DNA from: Dyadobacter chenhuakuii
GTDB taxonomy: Bacteria; Bacteroidota; Bacteroidia; Cytophagales; Spirosomataceae
Reading direction: 5' to 3'
Length of the DNA stretch: 64,000 bases
NCBI RefSeq assembly: GCF_023821985.2
Contig: NZ_CP098805.1
Coordinates: forward strand, 1,674,001 to 1,738,000
The notes below the pieces were generated by a model that worked only from the letters and a program-made list of their open reading frames with translations, made no database searches and had not been told where the DNA came from. Shown here in pieces: positions 35,218 to 45,500 of this stretch (within the stretch, counting starts at the first letter, position 1; each line of letters begins with the position of its first letter). The position numbers were made by a program, and so were the translations under genes.

Positions 35218-37791
35218 ATGTGTAAATGTTTAAAAGTCGTTGTCATCCTGCTTGCATTCCAGTTTGGATACGGGATGATCAACTTGTGCCTTGCCCAATC
35301 TTACGGACTTGGTTTTGAAAGTTTTGAATCGGTGCAGGATAAAAGGACCGGCCTGGATCTTTCGCCGGACGGGACATTATGTTTTGATAAAAATTTCGAG
35401 CTGTCCTTTGAGGTTTCTTTTCTCAAACACAAAAAAAATTACTTCGGCTACATTGTCCGTCTTATCGAAAACGACCAGAAGAACATTGACATTCTCTATG
35501 ACAACTCTTCTTTGAATAAAGACCGCTTTAAGGTGGTTATAGGCGATAAATTTTCCAAGATTGCCTTTGATATCAGCGAAAACGCGCTTTACCAGCATTG
35601 GAACAAAATAAGGCTGGTGTTTGATAAAAGCACTGGCACGCTTACGGTTTTCAGCCGGACGCAACAATTCAGGCAGGCAGTTGCTTTGGAGAAAAATGGC
35701 TGTTTCAAGATTCTCTTTGGGGCAAACAAATACAAAAACTTCAATACGACGGACGTTCCGCCGATGAAAATCCGGAATGTGGCCATCAGCGAAAACGGCA
35801 GTGAAAAATACCGGTGGAATCTGGATGAAATGGCCGGGGTTAAAGCAATTGGAACGACAAAAAATACAGATGGCCTCGTTACGAATCCCTTATGGATCAA
35901 AAAGATGCATCACGAATGGCAGCCATTGCAAACGTTCCTGGTGCAAGGCCCGGCCCGCGTTACCTGCGACCAATCAACCGGGATCGTTTACGTGGCTGGA
36001 ACCGATACATTGACATCCTACCACATTTCTAACAACCTGACAAAGCGCATTCCGCATGAGAACCAGCCACTTTTTATGGACAATCAGGTGTTTTATGAGA
36101 AATCAAAAAACCGGATCTATAACCTTTTTATCAACGAAAAACAGGTCGCCAGTTTTGATACGATCGGCCGCAAATGGGACAAAAACAATGTAAAGGCCGA
36201 ATTGAAAACGCATTTCCTGCATGCCAATAAATTTTACTCCAAAACGGATTCAACGATTTATATACTAGGCGGTTACGGCCATCTTGAATACAAAAACATT
36301 ATTCAAAAATATAAGCCGGCAACCGGACAATGGTCGCAAGCGAGCCCGCAAGACAGTGTTTTTTCGCCGCGTTATCTGGCGGCCGCAGGCGAGGCAACGG
36401 GCGGTGCGTACATAATGGGCGGATATGGCAGCATTACCGGCAGGCAAATTCTGAACCCGAGAAACTGGTACGATCTCATTTATTTTAATACCAAAACCGG
36501 GACATTTAAAAAAATATATGAGCTGAAAGCTCCTCAGGAGGATTTTGTATTTGCCAACTCCATGATCGTCCGGGAAAAAGAAAACGCATATTATGCGCTG
36601 ATTTCCCCAAAAGACAAATTCAACTCTGAGTTACAGCTCATCACCGGATCGCTTTCGAAGCCAGAATACAAGGCCGTCGGCTCAAAGATCCCTTTCGAAT
36701 TCATTGATACGGAATCATTTGCAGACCTGTTTTTCGATGAATCGACAGACAGGTTTGTCGCAGTAACCCTATTCCGGACAGACAAAAACCAGACAAAAGT
36801 CTCGATCTACTCCCTCTTCTCCCCGCCATTAGCAACAGTTCCCACTATTGCGCAGGCTTCTGCGAAGCCAGGAAATATGTTCTGGATCATCGGAGCGGCG
36901 GTGGCCGTGATTGCAGGGATATATTTTTACAAAAGGCGTAAACCCGTTGAAACGGTTCAAACAACTCTTCCTATTCCTGCCGAAAAACATCCGGACATGG
37001 AGGCTGGCCTTGCAACCGTTCCTGTCATTAACATTCCTGAAAAAAGCATTGAAACGAAGGTCCTTCCGCTTCATAGCAGCATTATGCTCTTTGGTAACCT
37101 GCAATTGTTTGATGATGAAGGGACTGAGATTACAAGGTTATTCACGCCTTTGTTGAAGGAGCTTTTCCTGGTAATCCTGTTACATTCCGTGCGCCGGGAA
37201 GGGATTAGTTCTGAAAGATTGAAGGAATTGCTTTGGTCCGATAAATCGTCTGAGAGTGCCCGCAACAACCGCGCCGTTAACATTGCGAAGCTGAAAGGGA
37301 TTTTGGACAAACTCAAATGGTGCCATGTTTCCAAGGAAAGCGGTTATTGGCGCGTCAACATTGATTATGAGCAGATCCACGTCGATTATGCCGAATATTT
37401 GAAGCTGGTGTCCGATAAGCGCGTGCTTTCGAAGCAGGACATTGTAGACCTGTCGCAGATCAGCAAACGCGGCACATTTCTCGCCGACCTGGAATATGAG
37501 TGGCTGGACAGCTTTAAATCTGAAATTTCGAACGAGATCGTCGATGCTTACTTGCGTTATGTTACTTCCGTAAAAATCACGGATGATCCGGAATTTATGA
37601 TTAAAGTTGCCAATTATATCTTTTATTTTGACCCGGTTAATGAAGAAGCGATGACCATCAAATGCAAGGCGCTGGCGCTTTTGGGCAAGCATTCTCTGGC
37701 GAAAACGACTTTTGAGAATTTCGCCAGAGAATACAGCCGGATTTACGGGGAAGAATTTCAAAAGGACATGCCGGAAGTTTTACATTCCTGA
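35218..37791 (+). CDS. Membrane-tethered transcriptional regulator: LamG/Kelch sensor plus BTAD (SARP-like)
   Basis: 857 residues. The signal peptide is followed by a LamG-like beta domain (FELSFEVSFLKHKKNYFGYI, about 50-200) and a Kelch-type propeller (ILGGYGHLEYKNIIQKYKP; YIMGGYGSITGRQ; to about 540). One transmembrane helix lies near 554-573 (MFWIIGAAVAVIAGIYFY). The cytoplasmic part has a winged-helix-like domain (LRL-type, LFTPLLKELFLVILLHSVRR; ERLKELLWSDKSSESARNNR) and a BTAD-type helical repeat (FLADLEYEWLDSFKSEI). This is a one-component sensor-regulator spanning the inner membrane. The ATG at 35218 is preferred over a TTG at 35212. Targets are unknown; the neighbouring glycan locus is a candidate. 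Confidence 0.8.
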   Translation: MCKCLKVVVILLAFQFGYGMINLCLAQSYGLGFESFESVQDKRTGLDLSPDGTLCFDKNFELSFEVSFLKHKKNYFGYIVRLIENDQKNIDILYDNSSLNKDRFKVVIGDKFSKIAFDISENALYQHWNKIRLVFDKSTGTLTVFSRTQQFRQAVALEKNGCFKILFGANKYKNFNTTDVPPMKIRNVAISENGSEKYRWNLDEMAGVKAIGTTKNTDGLVTNPLWIKKMHHEWQPLQTFLVQGPARVTCDQSTGIVYVAGTDTLTSYHISNNLTKRIPHENQPLFMDNQVFYEKSKNRIYNLFINEKQVASFDTIGRKWDKNNVKAELKTHFLHANKFYSKTDSTIYILGGYGHLEYKNIIQKYKPATGQWSQASPQDSVFSPRYLAAAGEATGGAYIMGGYGSITGRQILNPRNWYDLIYFNTKTGTFKKIYELKAPQEDFVFANSMIVREKENAYYALISPKDKFNSELQLITGSLSKPEYKAVGSKIPFEFIDTESFADLFFDESTDRFVAVTLFRTDKNQTKVSIYSLFSPPLATVPTIAQASAKPGNMFWIIGAAVAVIAGIYFYKRRKPVETVQTTLPIPAEKHPDMEAGLATVPVINIPEKSIETKVLPLHSSIMLFGNLQLFDDEGTEITRLFTPLLKELFLVILLHSVRREGISSERLKELLWSDKSSESARNNRAVNIAKLKGILDKLKWCHVSKESGYWRVNIDYEQIHVDYAEYLKLVSDKRVLSKQDIVDLSQISKRGTFLADLEYEWLDSFKSEISNEIVDAYLRYVTSVKITDDPEFMIKVANYIFYFDPVNEEAMTIKCKALALLGKHSLAKTTFENFAREYSRIYGEEFQKDMPEVLHS

Positions 37792-37807
37792 CCGCCCGTT
37801 TCCAAAC

Positions 37808-39118
37808 TTAATTCGGTCTTTCAGGTTTCTTAGCACTGAAACCCGGCTCTCCGTGAAACCATTTGGCGCCTTGTCCGGTGAGCCACAGATAGTGATCCGT
37901 TTTCAGATCCGCCTCTATCCCTACGAATTTCCCGCCTGCATTTTCGGGCAATTCACCTTCACGCCGGCATTTGAAAATCGCCGTTCCTTCATCCACCTCG
38001 TCGAACATTGCCACGTACAACGCCTCGGCGCCCGAAAGCTTTGCACCTGCAATCTGTTGCCATAAGAAGTCCCCTTTTCCGCGGGGGATCTCGTTATAGA
38101 GCGATTTGTCGTTCTTCAAATTACCCCAGCTAAAACCAGGAAAAACGAGCGGCGCGTAATCCACATTGTTGGCCTTGCACCAGGCGATGTCGGCCGGTAA
38201 ATTAGGTCCCGCAACGCTCGTATACGTGGATGCATTGTAGCGCCCAACTGCCCAGGGCATCACCACATCCACGCTTTTTACAACTGTATGCAGCAAAGTG
38301 GAATTTTCCGTATCCTTGCCCAGACTTCTCCAGTAATAAGGCACGCCCAGCAAGATTGAAGCCTTTTTGGTCGGCCCTTTTACTTTTTCAACGAGTTTTT
38401 GAATATCTGCAATGGTGTACTTGCGCCCGTCATTGAATCCCACGCCCCAGATCGCCAGCAAAGGCCGGCCGTTATGGCGCAGATATTGCGGATTTTCTTT
38501 GTTATCAAAAAGCTTAAATGTGCTTTGCAGCTCCTCCCAATCTTTTACGATAAAATCCATATCCGCAGATGTAGAGCCGCTCAGATCGTACATAATGCTG
38601 ATCGCCCTGCCATATTTTTTGGAAGCTTTCAATGCATTGGCCAGCACTTTATTAAAATGCTTTTTGCCGCTCTCGCCCTTCACTTCCGACACAAACCGCT
38701 GCATATAAACGCCGTCAATGCCATGCTCCTTCATCCACTTGAAATGCAGGTCGACGCTCTCTTCATCGTATGGGCTGTAAATCGGCGCTGTTTCACCGTT
38801 TTTGTATTTAAAGGCGGTCTTATACGTTTTAGGATAGTCGCTTACATCCGGCCAAAAGTCGATAGAAGTGGAACCTGGCTCGAACTTGCCACCTTTTTGG
38901 TAATGATGCCAGCCGCGGCCAGCACCATCACCTTCGGCAGTAAACCAGCCCTGGTAACCGGCCATTACCAGTCCTTTGTAGCTCTTAAAAAGCACACCGG
39001 TTTCATCATACTTAACTTCCTCAATTGGTTTAGGATCAACAGGTTGCTTAACACCATCCGAACCATTACATCCGAATGAAAGAAAAGGCAAGAGTAAAAG
39101 GAATCGAAAAAACTTCAT
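37808..39118 (-). CDS. Glycoside hydrolase family 71/99-like lipoprotein
   Basis: 436 residues. Lipobox LSFGC at about 18, so surface or periplasmic lipoprotein. The TIM-barrel sequence GLVMAGYQGWFTAEGDGAGRGW, IDGVYMQRFVSE, ISIMYDLSGSTSADMDF and ALYVAMFDEVDEGTAIF matches the GH71/GH99-like group; GH99 enzymes act on alpha-mannose linkages and GH71 on alpha-1,3-glucan. Acidic residues in YMQRFVSEV and FDEVDEGT could be catalytic, but I cannot assign them. It shares strand and theme with susC, susD and the DUF3823 gene upstream, separated from them by the repeat array. Its stop is 16 bases from the convergent regulator gene. Confidence 0.82.
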   Translation of the reverse strand: MKFFRFLLLLPFLSFGCNGSDGVKQPVDPKPIEEVKYDETGVLFKSYKGLVMAGYQGWFTAEGDGAGRGWHHYQKGGKFEPGSTSIDFWPDVSDYPKTYKTAFKYKNGETAPIYSPYDEESVDLHFKWMKEHGIDGVYMQRFVSEVKGESGKKHFNKVLANALKASKKYGRAISIMYDLSGSTSADMDFIVKDWEELQSTFKLFDNKENPQYLRHNGRPLLAIWGVGFNDGRKYTIADIQKLVEKVKGPTKKASILLGVPYYWRSLGKDTENSTLLHTVVKSVDVVMPWAVGRYNASTYTSVAGPNLPADIAWCKANNVDYAPLVFPGFSWGNLKNDKSLYNEIPRGKGDFLWQQIAGAKLSGAEALYVAMFDEVDEGTAIFKCRREGELPENAGGKFVGIEADLKTDHYLWLTGQGAKWFHGEPGFSAKKPERPN

Positions 39119-39175
39119 GGTTAAAGGTTTAGTTTAAAAATCTTAGTTTTGGATGAATTGAAATATTATCAAACC

Positions 39176-39876
39176 GATGGATTGAAATCCATCGCAAGTA
39201 AATGGTCGAGCCTGACGGCTCTTTTCTGCCCAAAGCAGGTTTCTCCTCAAAAGAGCCGTCAGGCTCGAAAGACACCCTAACCCTGGATTTTAATCCAGGG
39301 ATTAAAAAAACATCAAGCCGATGGATTGAAATCCATCGCAAGAAATGGTCGAGCCTGATGGCTCTTGTCTGCTCGAGCAGCTTTCGCCCAAAAGAGCCGT
39401 CGGGCTCGAAACACACCCTAACCCTAGATTTTAATCCAGGATTTAAAAAATCATCAAGCCGATGATTGAAATCCATCGCAAGTAAATGGTCGAGCCTGAC
39501 GGCTCTTTTCTGCCCGAAGCAGCTTTCGCCCAAACGAGCCGTCAGGCTCGAAACACACCCTAACCCTAGATTTCAATCCAGGGATTAAAAAATCATCACT
39601 GAATTCGATGGATTGAAATCCATCGCAAGTAAATGGTCGAGCCTGACGGCTCTTTTCTGCTCAAAGCAGGTTTCTGCTCAAAAGAGCCGTCAGGCTCGAA
39701 AGACACCTAACCCTGGATTTTAATCCAGGGATTAAAAAACATCACTGCATTCGATGGATTGAAATCCATCGCAAGAAAATGGTCGAGCCTGATGGCTCTT
39801 TTCTGCCCAAATCAGGTTTCGTCTCAAAAGAGCCGTCAGGCTCGAAAGACACCTAACCCTGGATTTTAATCCAGGG
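39176..39876. repeat. Five-unit tandem array of triple-palindrome repeats
   Basis: Five head-to-tail units start at 39176, 39320, 39461, 39607 and 39753 (144, 141, 146, 146 and 124 bp). Each contains, in order: GATGGATTGAAATCCATC (palindrome 1, one base lost in unit 3); a long hairpin whose arms are GAGCCTGACGGCTCTTTT and its complement around a 20-25-base loop; and CCCTGGATTTTAATCCAGGG (palindrome 3). Each hairpin arm is itself a mini-hairpin (GAGCC-TGAC-GGCTC) followed by T4, a terminator-like form on both strands. The array fills most of the 810-base gap between the GH71/99-like and DUF3823 genes; the rest (39119-39175, 39877-39928) shows nothing else. Confidence 0.92.
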
Positions 39877-39928
39877 ACACCACACCTGACAGCGCTCATC
39901 CCTCACAGCCTAACAGCTCATCGCTCCG

Positions 39929-40615
39929 TCACAAAGCAATCCGCACCGCCTTCGCATAGTTAAACTTGGATTCCGGGGCATCAATAATCGCTCCGACCCG
40001 GAAAAAATATTGGTTACCTGTTTTCAAGTTATTGCTGTTAGAAGGAATATCAATTTCCAGCTTGTATACCTTGTTGGGATCCGTCGCCCCATTGATCTCC
40101 GTTTCTGACAAAACAGTCCGCATAGGCTCCCCTACGGATGGTTCAGGATGTGCATAAAGACCAATTTTCCGCACATTGTTGATTACGGTCTGCTGGATTT
40201 TGAACGTCGCGATCACCTTGGAGCCCGACTTTTCAATTTTCGCATCTTTCAAACGAATGTAAGGCTGCACTTTAAAATCAAGCTGGGTTTCGCCAGCAAC
40301 GGTCACTTCCTGCGGCTCAGTAGGAACAAAATTTCCCCTTACCGGTGTAATCGTGTATTGATTCGCGAAGATCAGGTTGTTACGGTATGTTCCGTCATTT
40401 TTGACTAGCATAACCTGCTTTGTTTGAGATGCATAACCATGCTCAATATATTCGATCGTACTCCCGCGGATAATGTCCTGCTCCACCGGCTCATTGGTTT
40501 CCGCATCCAGGAAAGTTCCGTAAAGCTGCGCATCCGGTGCAGGGTAATTGTCTATTTTACAGCCCGCCGCAAAGAGCATTAATGCCAGCGCGCTTACGTA
40601 TATCGGTGATTTCAC
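39929..40615 (-). CDS. DUF3823 lipoprotein of the Sus-like locus
   Basis: 228 residues. Lipobox AAGC at about 19. Opens with YGTFLDAETNEPVEQDIIRG, a carboxypeptidase-regulatory-like beta domain, followed by an Ig-like second domain (VIATFKIQQTVINNVRKIGLY). DUF3823 proteins sit behind susD in many glycan loci and are thought to be surface glycan-binding accessory lipoproteins (SusE-like position). The start codon is GTG (40615); no ATG is available without losing the signal peptide. Fourth-from-last gene of the locus, 58 bases after susD. Confidence 0.83.
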   Translation of the reverse strand: MKSPIYVSALALMLFAAGCKIDNYPAPDAQLYGTFLDAETNEPVEQDIIRGSTIEYIEHGYASQTKQVMLVKNDGTYRNNLIFANQYTITPVRGNFVPTEPQEVTVAGETQLDFKVQPYIRLKDAKIEKSGSKVIATFKIQQTVINNVRKIGLYAHPEPSVGEPMRTVLSETEINGATDPNKVYKLEIDIPSNSNNLKTGNQYFFRVGAIIDAPESKFNYAKAVRIAL

Positions 40616-40673
40616 AATTTTTGCGATTTTAGTTCAATGTTTTAATTTCTAATCAGATCACTGGCTGAACGGC

Positions 40674-42569
40674 CTAATACTGCGGATTTTGTACCAATCC
40701 ATTCGCACCGATACCCGGAACATAGCGGTAATAGTTCTTGTAATCGAATGTTGCCGGGTTTAGCCTTGCAATGTTCTGACGGATGAAAATGTATTTTGCA
40801 GGCGTAACACGCAGATCCAGCACAGGAACAAGCGCATGGCGTACGCGGTTGTTGAATAGCGTATGATATTCACGCCTTCTGATCAAATCCCAGAAACGTT
40901 TGTTCTCAAAAGCCAGCTCAACCCTTCTTTCCCGGATCACATTATCGATCGTTAAAGGAATGTCTTTGGTATGGCCTGCCCGGCGGCGAATGTCATTCAA
41001 TGCCTGTGCCCCTTTTGTCGCCGTTCCGGTGCCGCTTTCAACGATGGCTTCGGCGTAATTCAGAAGAATTTCGGCATAACGGAAGTCTGCCCAGTCAGAA
41101 ACGGTCTGGTTCCAGCCCGGCGCAACATTCACGCCCTCATTCAAAAATTTCTTGAAGCTGACGCCCGTGCGGGTGTTATTTCCTCCCCAGGTATCGAAGC
41201 CTGAATATTGTGTCCTGTCGGCTGCACCGTATGGATAAATGGTCGCGCTACCAACCTTGATTGGTTCACCGCCAAACAGCTGTGCGCTACCGTCCGGTTT
41301 GATGAAACCCGCCTGAATGATAATCTTCTGGCCCTTCCAGGCAGTCCCCGGCAGGATTGCCGTTGCCCATAAGCGTGCATCCTTATCTTTATAAATTCCA
41401 GCAGGATCGTCGTAACGCTTGTAATTCTTGGCAGGATCAAAACCATTGTAATCGCTCACATCATTGCCCGCAACGGTCGTGGTAACCGGTGCACTTTGTC
41501 CTGGATTTGTATAACTTTCATAAGCATCGATCAGGTCCAGCGTCGGATTCATGCGGCCTGGGTGCGGCCATCCGTTAGCGGTCTGGTTGGGCTGAAACCA
41601 GATGCCGTAATTATGTCCCGTTCCTGAACCTGGACGTGCATAACCTTTGATAAAAATAGCTTCCGTAGGCGCAATGTTCGGATCTTCGAAAAGCTTTCGA
41701 TAGTTTTCCGCAGCTTCCTCAGGACTGGCAGGTGAAGGCTTGTAAAGCGCAAATTTGCCCGATGAGATAATCGCCTCAGAAGCTTCTATGGCAGCCTTAT
41801 AGTACTCCGCAGCAGCCGATTTTTCTAATCCAACCAGTTTCTGATCCACCGCAGTGCCGGAAATTGGTGCCCTGTCTCCATATTTTGCCAGCGAAGCAGC
41901 ATGCAATGCAGCCCTGGATTTGAGTGCATAAGCCACCCATTTTGTAGCACGCCTCTCACCGCCAGGCCATGAATCGGCCAGGTTTGCAATGGCGATGTCA
42001 CATTCTTTTAAGACAAAATCCCACGTCTCTTTTTCTGTGCTGCGCGGCACTTTCAGCGCTTCCACATCGCCTTCATATTTTTGGACAGCCGTGATCAGCG
42101 GAACGCCGCCGTATCTTTTTACCAATGCAAAATAGGCATATGCACGAATAAACGCACTTTCGCCCACAAGTGCTTTGGTCTCGTCTTCGCTCACATCCAA
42201 TGTAGGGATAATGTCGATCAAGATATTGGTGTCGCGGATGAGCTTGTAACCCTGGTCCCACCATTGAAAATCATCATTACCGATGAAATCCCCAAACTCC
42301 GTGTGAACCGCTTCGTCGGTGATCATGGCAGGTGCGAATCCACCATTGTTGGGGTCGCCTGTATTCCAGTTGAAACCCTGTCTGAAAAACGTAAAATCCT
42401 CGATAGGCAATTGATAATACAAATTCGCCATGTATAATTTGACCCCTTCCGGATTGGAAAAGAGGTTTTCTCCCTGCAATTTGTCCAATGGCTGCTTATC
42501 GAGCACATTGTCGCAGCTAATGGCCGTTAGCAGCACAAGGAGCATGAATATATGTTTGGTCAATTTCAT
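40674..42569 (-). CDS. susD: SusD/RagB family surface lipoprotein
   Basis: 631 residues. Signal peptide with lipobox AISCDN (about 19), then the classic SusD start VLDKQPLDKLQGENLFSNPEG. Tetratricopeptide-like helices carry the glycan site, and the C-terminal consensus IRERRVELAFENKRFWDLIRR (split, about 560-580) is present. It forms the lid of the SusC barrel and captures oligosaccharide or peptide substrates at the cell surface. Twelve bases downstream of susC. Length is at the long end of the usual 500-650 range. Confidence 0.94.
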   Translation of the reverse strand: MKLTKHIFMLLVLLTAISCDNVLDKQPLDKLQGENLFSNPEGVKLYMANLYYQLPIEDFTFFRQGFNWNTGDPNNGGFAPAMITDEAVHTEFGDFIGNDDFQWWDQGYKLIRDTNILIDIIPTLDVSEDETKALVGESAFIRAYAYFALVKRYGGVPLITAVQKYEGDVEALKVPRSTEKETWDFVLKECDIAIANLADSWPGGERRATKWVAYALKSRAALHAASLAKYGDRAPISGTAVDQKLVGLEKSAAAEYYKAAIEASEAIISSGKFALYKPSPASPEEAAENYRKLFEDPNIAPTEAIFIKGYARPGSGTGHNYGIWFQPNQTANGWPHPGRMNPTLDLIDAYESYTNPGQSAPVTTTVAGNDVSDYNGFDPAKNYKRYDDPAGIYKDKDARLWATAILPGTAWKGQKIIIQAGFIKPDGSAQLFGGEPIKVGSATIYPYGAADRTQYSGFDTWGGNNTRTGVSFKKFLNEGVNVAPGWNQTVSDWADFRYAEILLNYAEAIVESGTGTATKGAQALNDIRRRAGHTKDIPLTIDNVIRERRVELAFENKRFWDLIRRREYHTLFNNRVRHALVPVLDLRVTPAKYIFIRQNIARLNPATFDYKNYYRYVPGIGANGLVQNPQY

Positions 42570-42580
42570 TATTTCAGCTG

Positions 42581-45500
42581 TTAGAATGTAACATTAATAC
42601 CAAAGTTGTAGCTTCTGGTTACGGGATAAGTAAGGCCTGCGCCAAACAATCCTTCAATTTTTTCCGGGTCAAATGGCTTCACGAACGGATCGGCCCAGGT
42701 GAAAATGTTGTGCGCATTTCCGTAGATCCGCACGTCATCAATACCGATCTTTTTAAGCCATGCCAAATTGAAAGTGTAACCCAGCTGCGCGCTTTTAAAC
42801 CGCAGATACGAAGCATCTTTCCGCCACGCCGAGCTTTCTGCATACATCGCACCGACATTATAATTGAAACGCGAAGCAGGCCATTTTCCTGGAATCCACT
42901 CATTATCACCATCCAGATGCCATCTGTCATAAAAATATTCTGGCGTGTTGCCGCGGAAGGCAAAAACCTCAGCATATACTTCGCGGAAACGCACGCTGTA
43001 TTTTCCCGATCCCTGGAACAATGCTGTGAAGTCAAAACCCTTCCAGGAAGCATTCAATGTCACGCCGTAATACATTTTCGGATCGCCGCCAAAGAACAAA
43101 GGCAATGCATCATTCCCATCGATCATGCCGTTTCCGTCCACATCTTTGTATTTAAAATCACCGGGAAGCTCACGTGTGTTACCCAGGTCGCCATTCTGAA
43201 TCGGCGCATAAATCACCTCATCTTTGTTTTGGAACTGGCCTTCTAACTGATAAGCCCATACGACGTCGTTCCAGCGGTTGGTTGTTCCTGTTTTCCATTT
43301 ATCCATGCTGTTCAGGAAATCACCTCTTTCCACGTAGCGGTTCATGGTGCGGGCAAAGTTGAAATTCCCCGAAATGCCATATTTGAAATCGCGTATCTGA
43401 CCATTGTAGGCAGCGGAAAATTCAATTCCTTGCACCCGGTCGCTGTTCAGGTTTTCGTCCGGCAATGTTCCGCCGAATGTGTTGGGCAATGAAACATTCC
43501 TTCTGGCCAGCAAGCCTTTGCGGTCGCGTTGGTATACATCAAAAGTCAGGTCGATGCGGTTGTCCCAAAGCCCAATGTCTATGCCGACGTCCTTGATTTT
43601 CGATTTGAACCAGGTTAGTTGTTCGTTAACAATGGCGGGTGAAGCGGCACCGGTTGTATAGTTGCCGTTGGTAAACTCATATCCGCCCCCGCCCGTGAGT
43701 GAGAAGCCGGGCACATACTGGAAGGGCGCGCCTGCATCGGCGCCTACAAGCCCGTAAGAACCTCTCAGTTTAAGATTTGAAATCAATGGAATCTTGTCCA
43801 TAAATTGTTCTTCGGAAACCCGCCAGCCGGCCGAGACCACCGGGAACAGTCCCCAGCGACGATCCGGGTGGTAGCGGTAAGAACCGTCATAGCGCGCCGC
43901 AACTTCAAGCAGATATTTTTCTTTAAAATCGTAGTTCAATCTTCCTACAAACGATTGGCTCGCATATTCGCTTTCTGAGCCACTGGTTGTCTGGTTGTTA
44001 AGCCCGGCCTGGTCAATCTGGTCATTGGTATAAAAAGCATATTCCCTTCCCAATCCCGCCCAGCGGTTTTTGGATTCCTGTTGTTCGTAAACCAATGTTG
44101 CCCCTAAGTTGTGGTTCTTGGCGATTACTGTGTTGTAAAACAACTGTCCCTGAAATGTGACACGATTGTTATCCGAAAAATTATTGCCAATGCGTGAAGG
44201 ATTCCGTTGCAAATGCGCCGTGTATTTATCCGTCGCTGCATCGTAAGTGTACAGGTTATAGCTTTTTGAGACTGATTTATTCCGGTAATTGTTGCTGTCG
44301 TAAGCTACCAATCCCTTCAATTTCAATCCCGGAACAAACGGAACCGAATACGTTAATGCAAAGGTCGACTGGAAAAATTTGTTCGCTTCTTCATTGTAGC
44401 CGGTCAGGTCGCCATCTGCAAGCGCAACGGGATTGTAGCCACCGCTCAGCAACGAAGGATATTTTGGATTGTCATTGGCATAAGGCCGCTCTGTCGCCAG
44501 TGCAATCCTTGTTCCTTTGTAAATATTGAAAAAGTTGTCCCCAGGCTGATCTCTTTTGTCAAATAGCCCGGAAAGGATCAGGTCTGCTTTCAGGTTTTGG
44601 GTAAGATCAATGCCCACATTCGCCCGGAAAGTGTACTTTTTGTAACCCATATCCTTGCTTTTCAAAAGGCCATTTTCATTTTGAAAACCAAAACTCGTAA
44701 AATACGACACAGCCCCTTCCCCACCGGAAGCCGAAAGAAAATGTTGCTGCTGTGAAGCTGATTTGTTCAAAACTGTCTTATACCAGTCTGTTCCTTCATA
44801 TCCAGGCGCTCCTTTTCTGAATTTTTCGATTTCATCGGCAGTATATACCGGCGTTTCGCCCAGGTTTCTGGCAGCATCATTCCGCATTTCAGCCCATTGT
44901 AATGCAGAAGTCATTTGCGGAACATCCGTAGGGCTCTGGCGTCCGTAAACCGCGTTATAGCTGAACTTAGGCTTGCCCTTACTGCCTTTCTTGGTTGTTA
45001 CGATCACGACACCATTCCCTGCCCGTATCCCGAAAATCGCAGCAGAAGCATCCTTTAACACAGAAATGCTTTCGATATCATCCGGATTGATCTTTTGAAA
45101 TTCATAACCGCCGTCACGCGCTACGCCGTCCACCACATAAAGCGGCTCGCCAAACCCACGGATGTTAATGCTTGTACTGAATGAACCCGGTTCCCCCGAG
45201 TTCTGACGGATCTGCACACCAGCCACTTTTCCCTGCAGGCTCTGCGCAAGACTCGTATGCGTGGTGGTTTTAATGTCTTCGGAAACAATGTTGGAGATCG
45301 CACCGGTGAGCGTTTGTTTACGCTGCGTTCCGTATCCTACAACCACCACTTCCTGTAAGTCGTCGGTGCTAGGTTCCAGTCTGATCTGAAAATTCGTTTG
45401 GCTTCCCACCACAATTTCCTGGCGCTTATAACCCAGAAAGCTCACGATGAGCACGGAGCCTGATCTTGGAACGCTCAATGAAAAACGGCCATCTGCGTCG

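Noticed and set aside
37180..37761. A 193-residue minus-strand frame opposite the BTAD region
   Set aside because: Shadow of the regulator gene, whose domain order is continuous on the other strand.
39268..39300. Telomere-like CCCTAACCCT within the repeat units
   Set aside because: It occurs once per unit as part of a conserved repeat, not as a tandem run; similarity to telomere sequence is chance.
39129..39533. A 134-residue minus-strand open frame, and an 87-residue plus-strand frame at 39202-39465, across the repeat array
   Set aside because: They consist of translated repeat units (for example FEPDGSF recurring with each unit), follow the repeat period imperfectly and have no start context; they are by-products of the array.
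39176..39876. CRISPR array
   Set aside because: The units are similar over their whole length with no unique spacers, palindromes are too long, and no cas gene is present.
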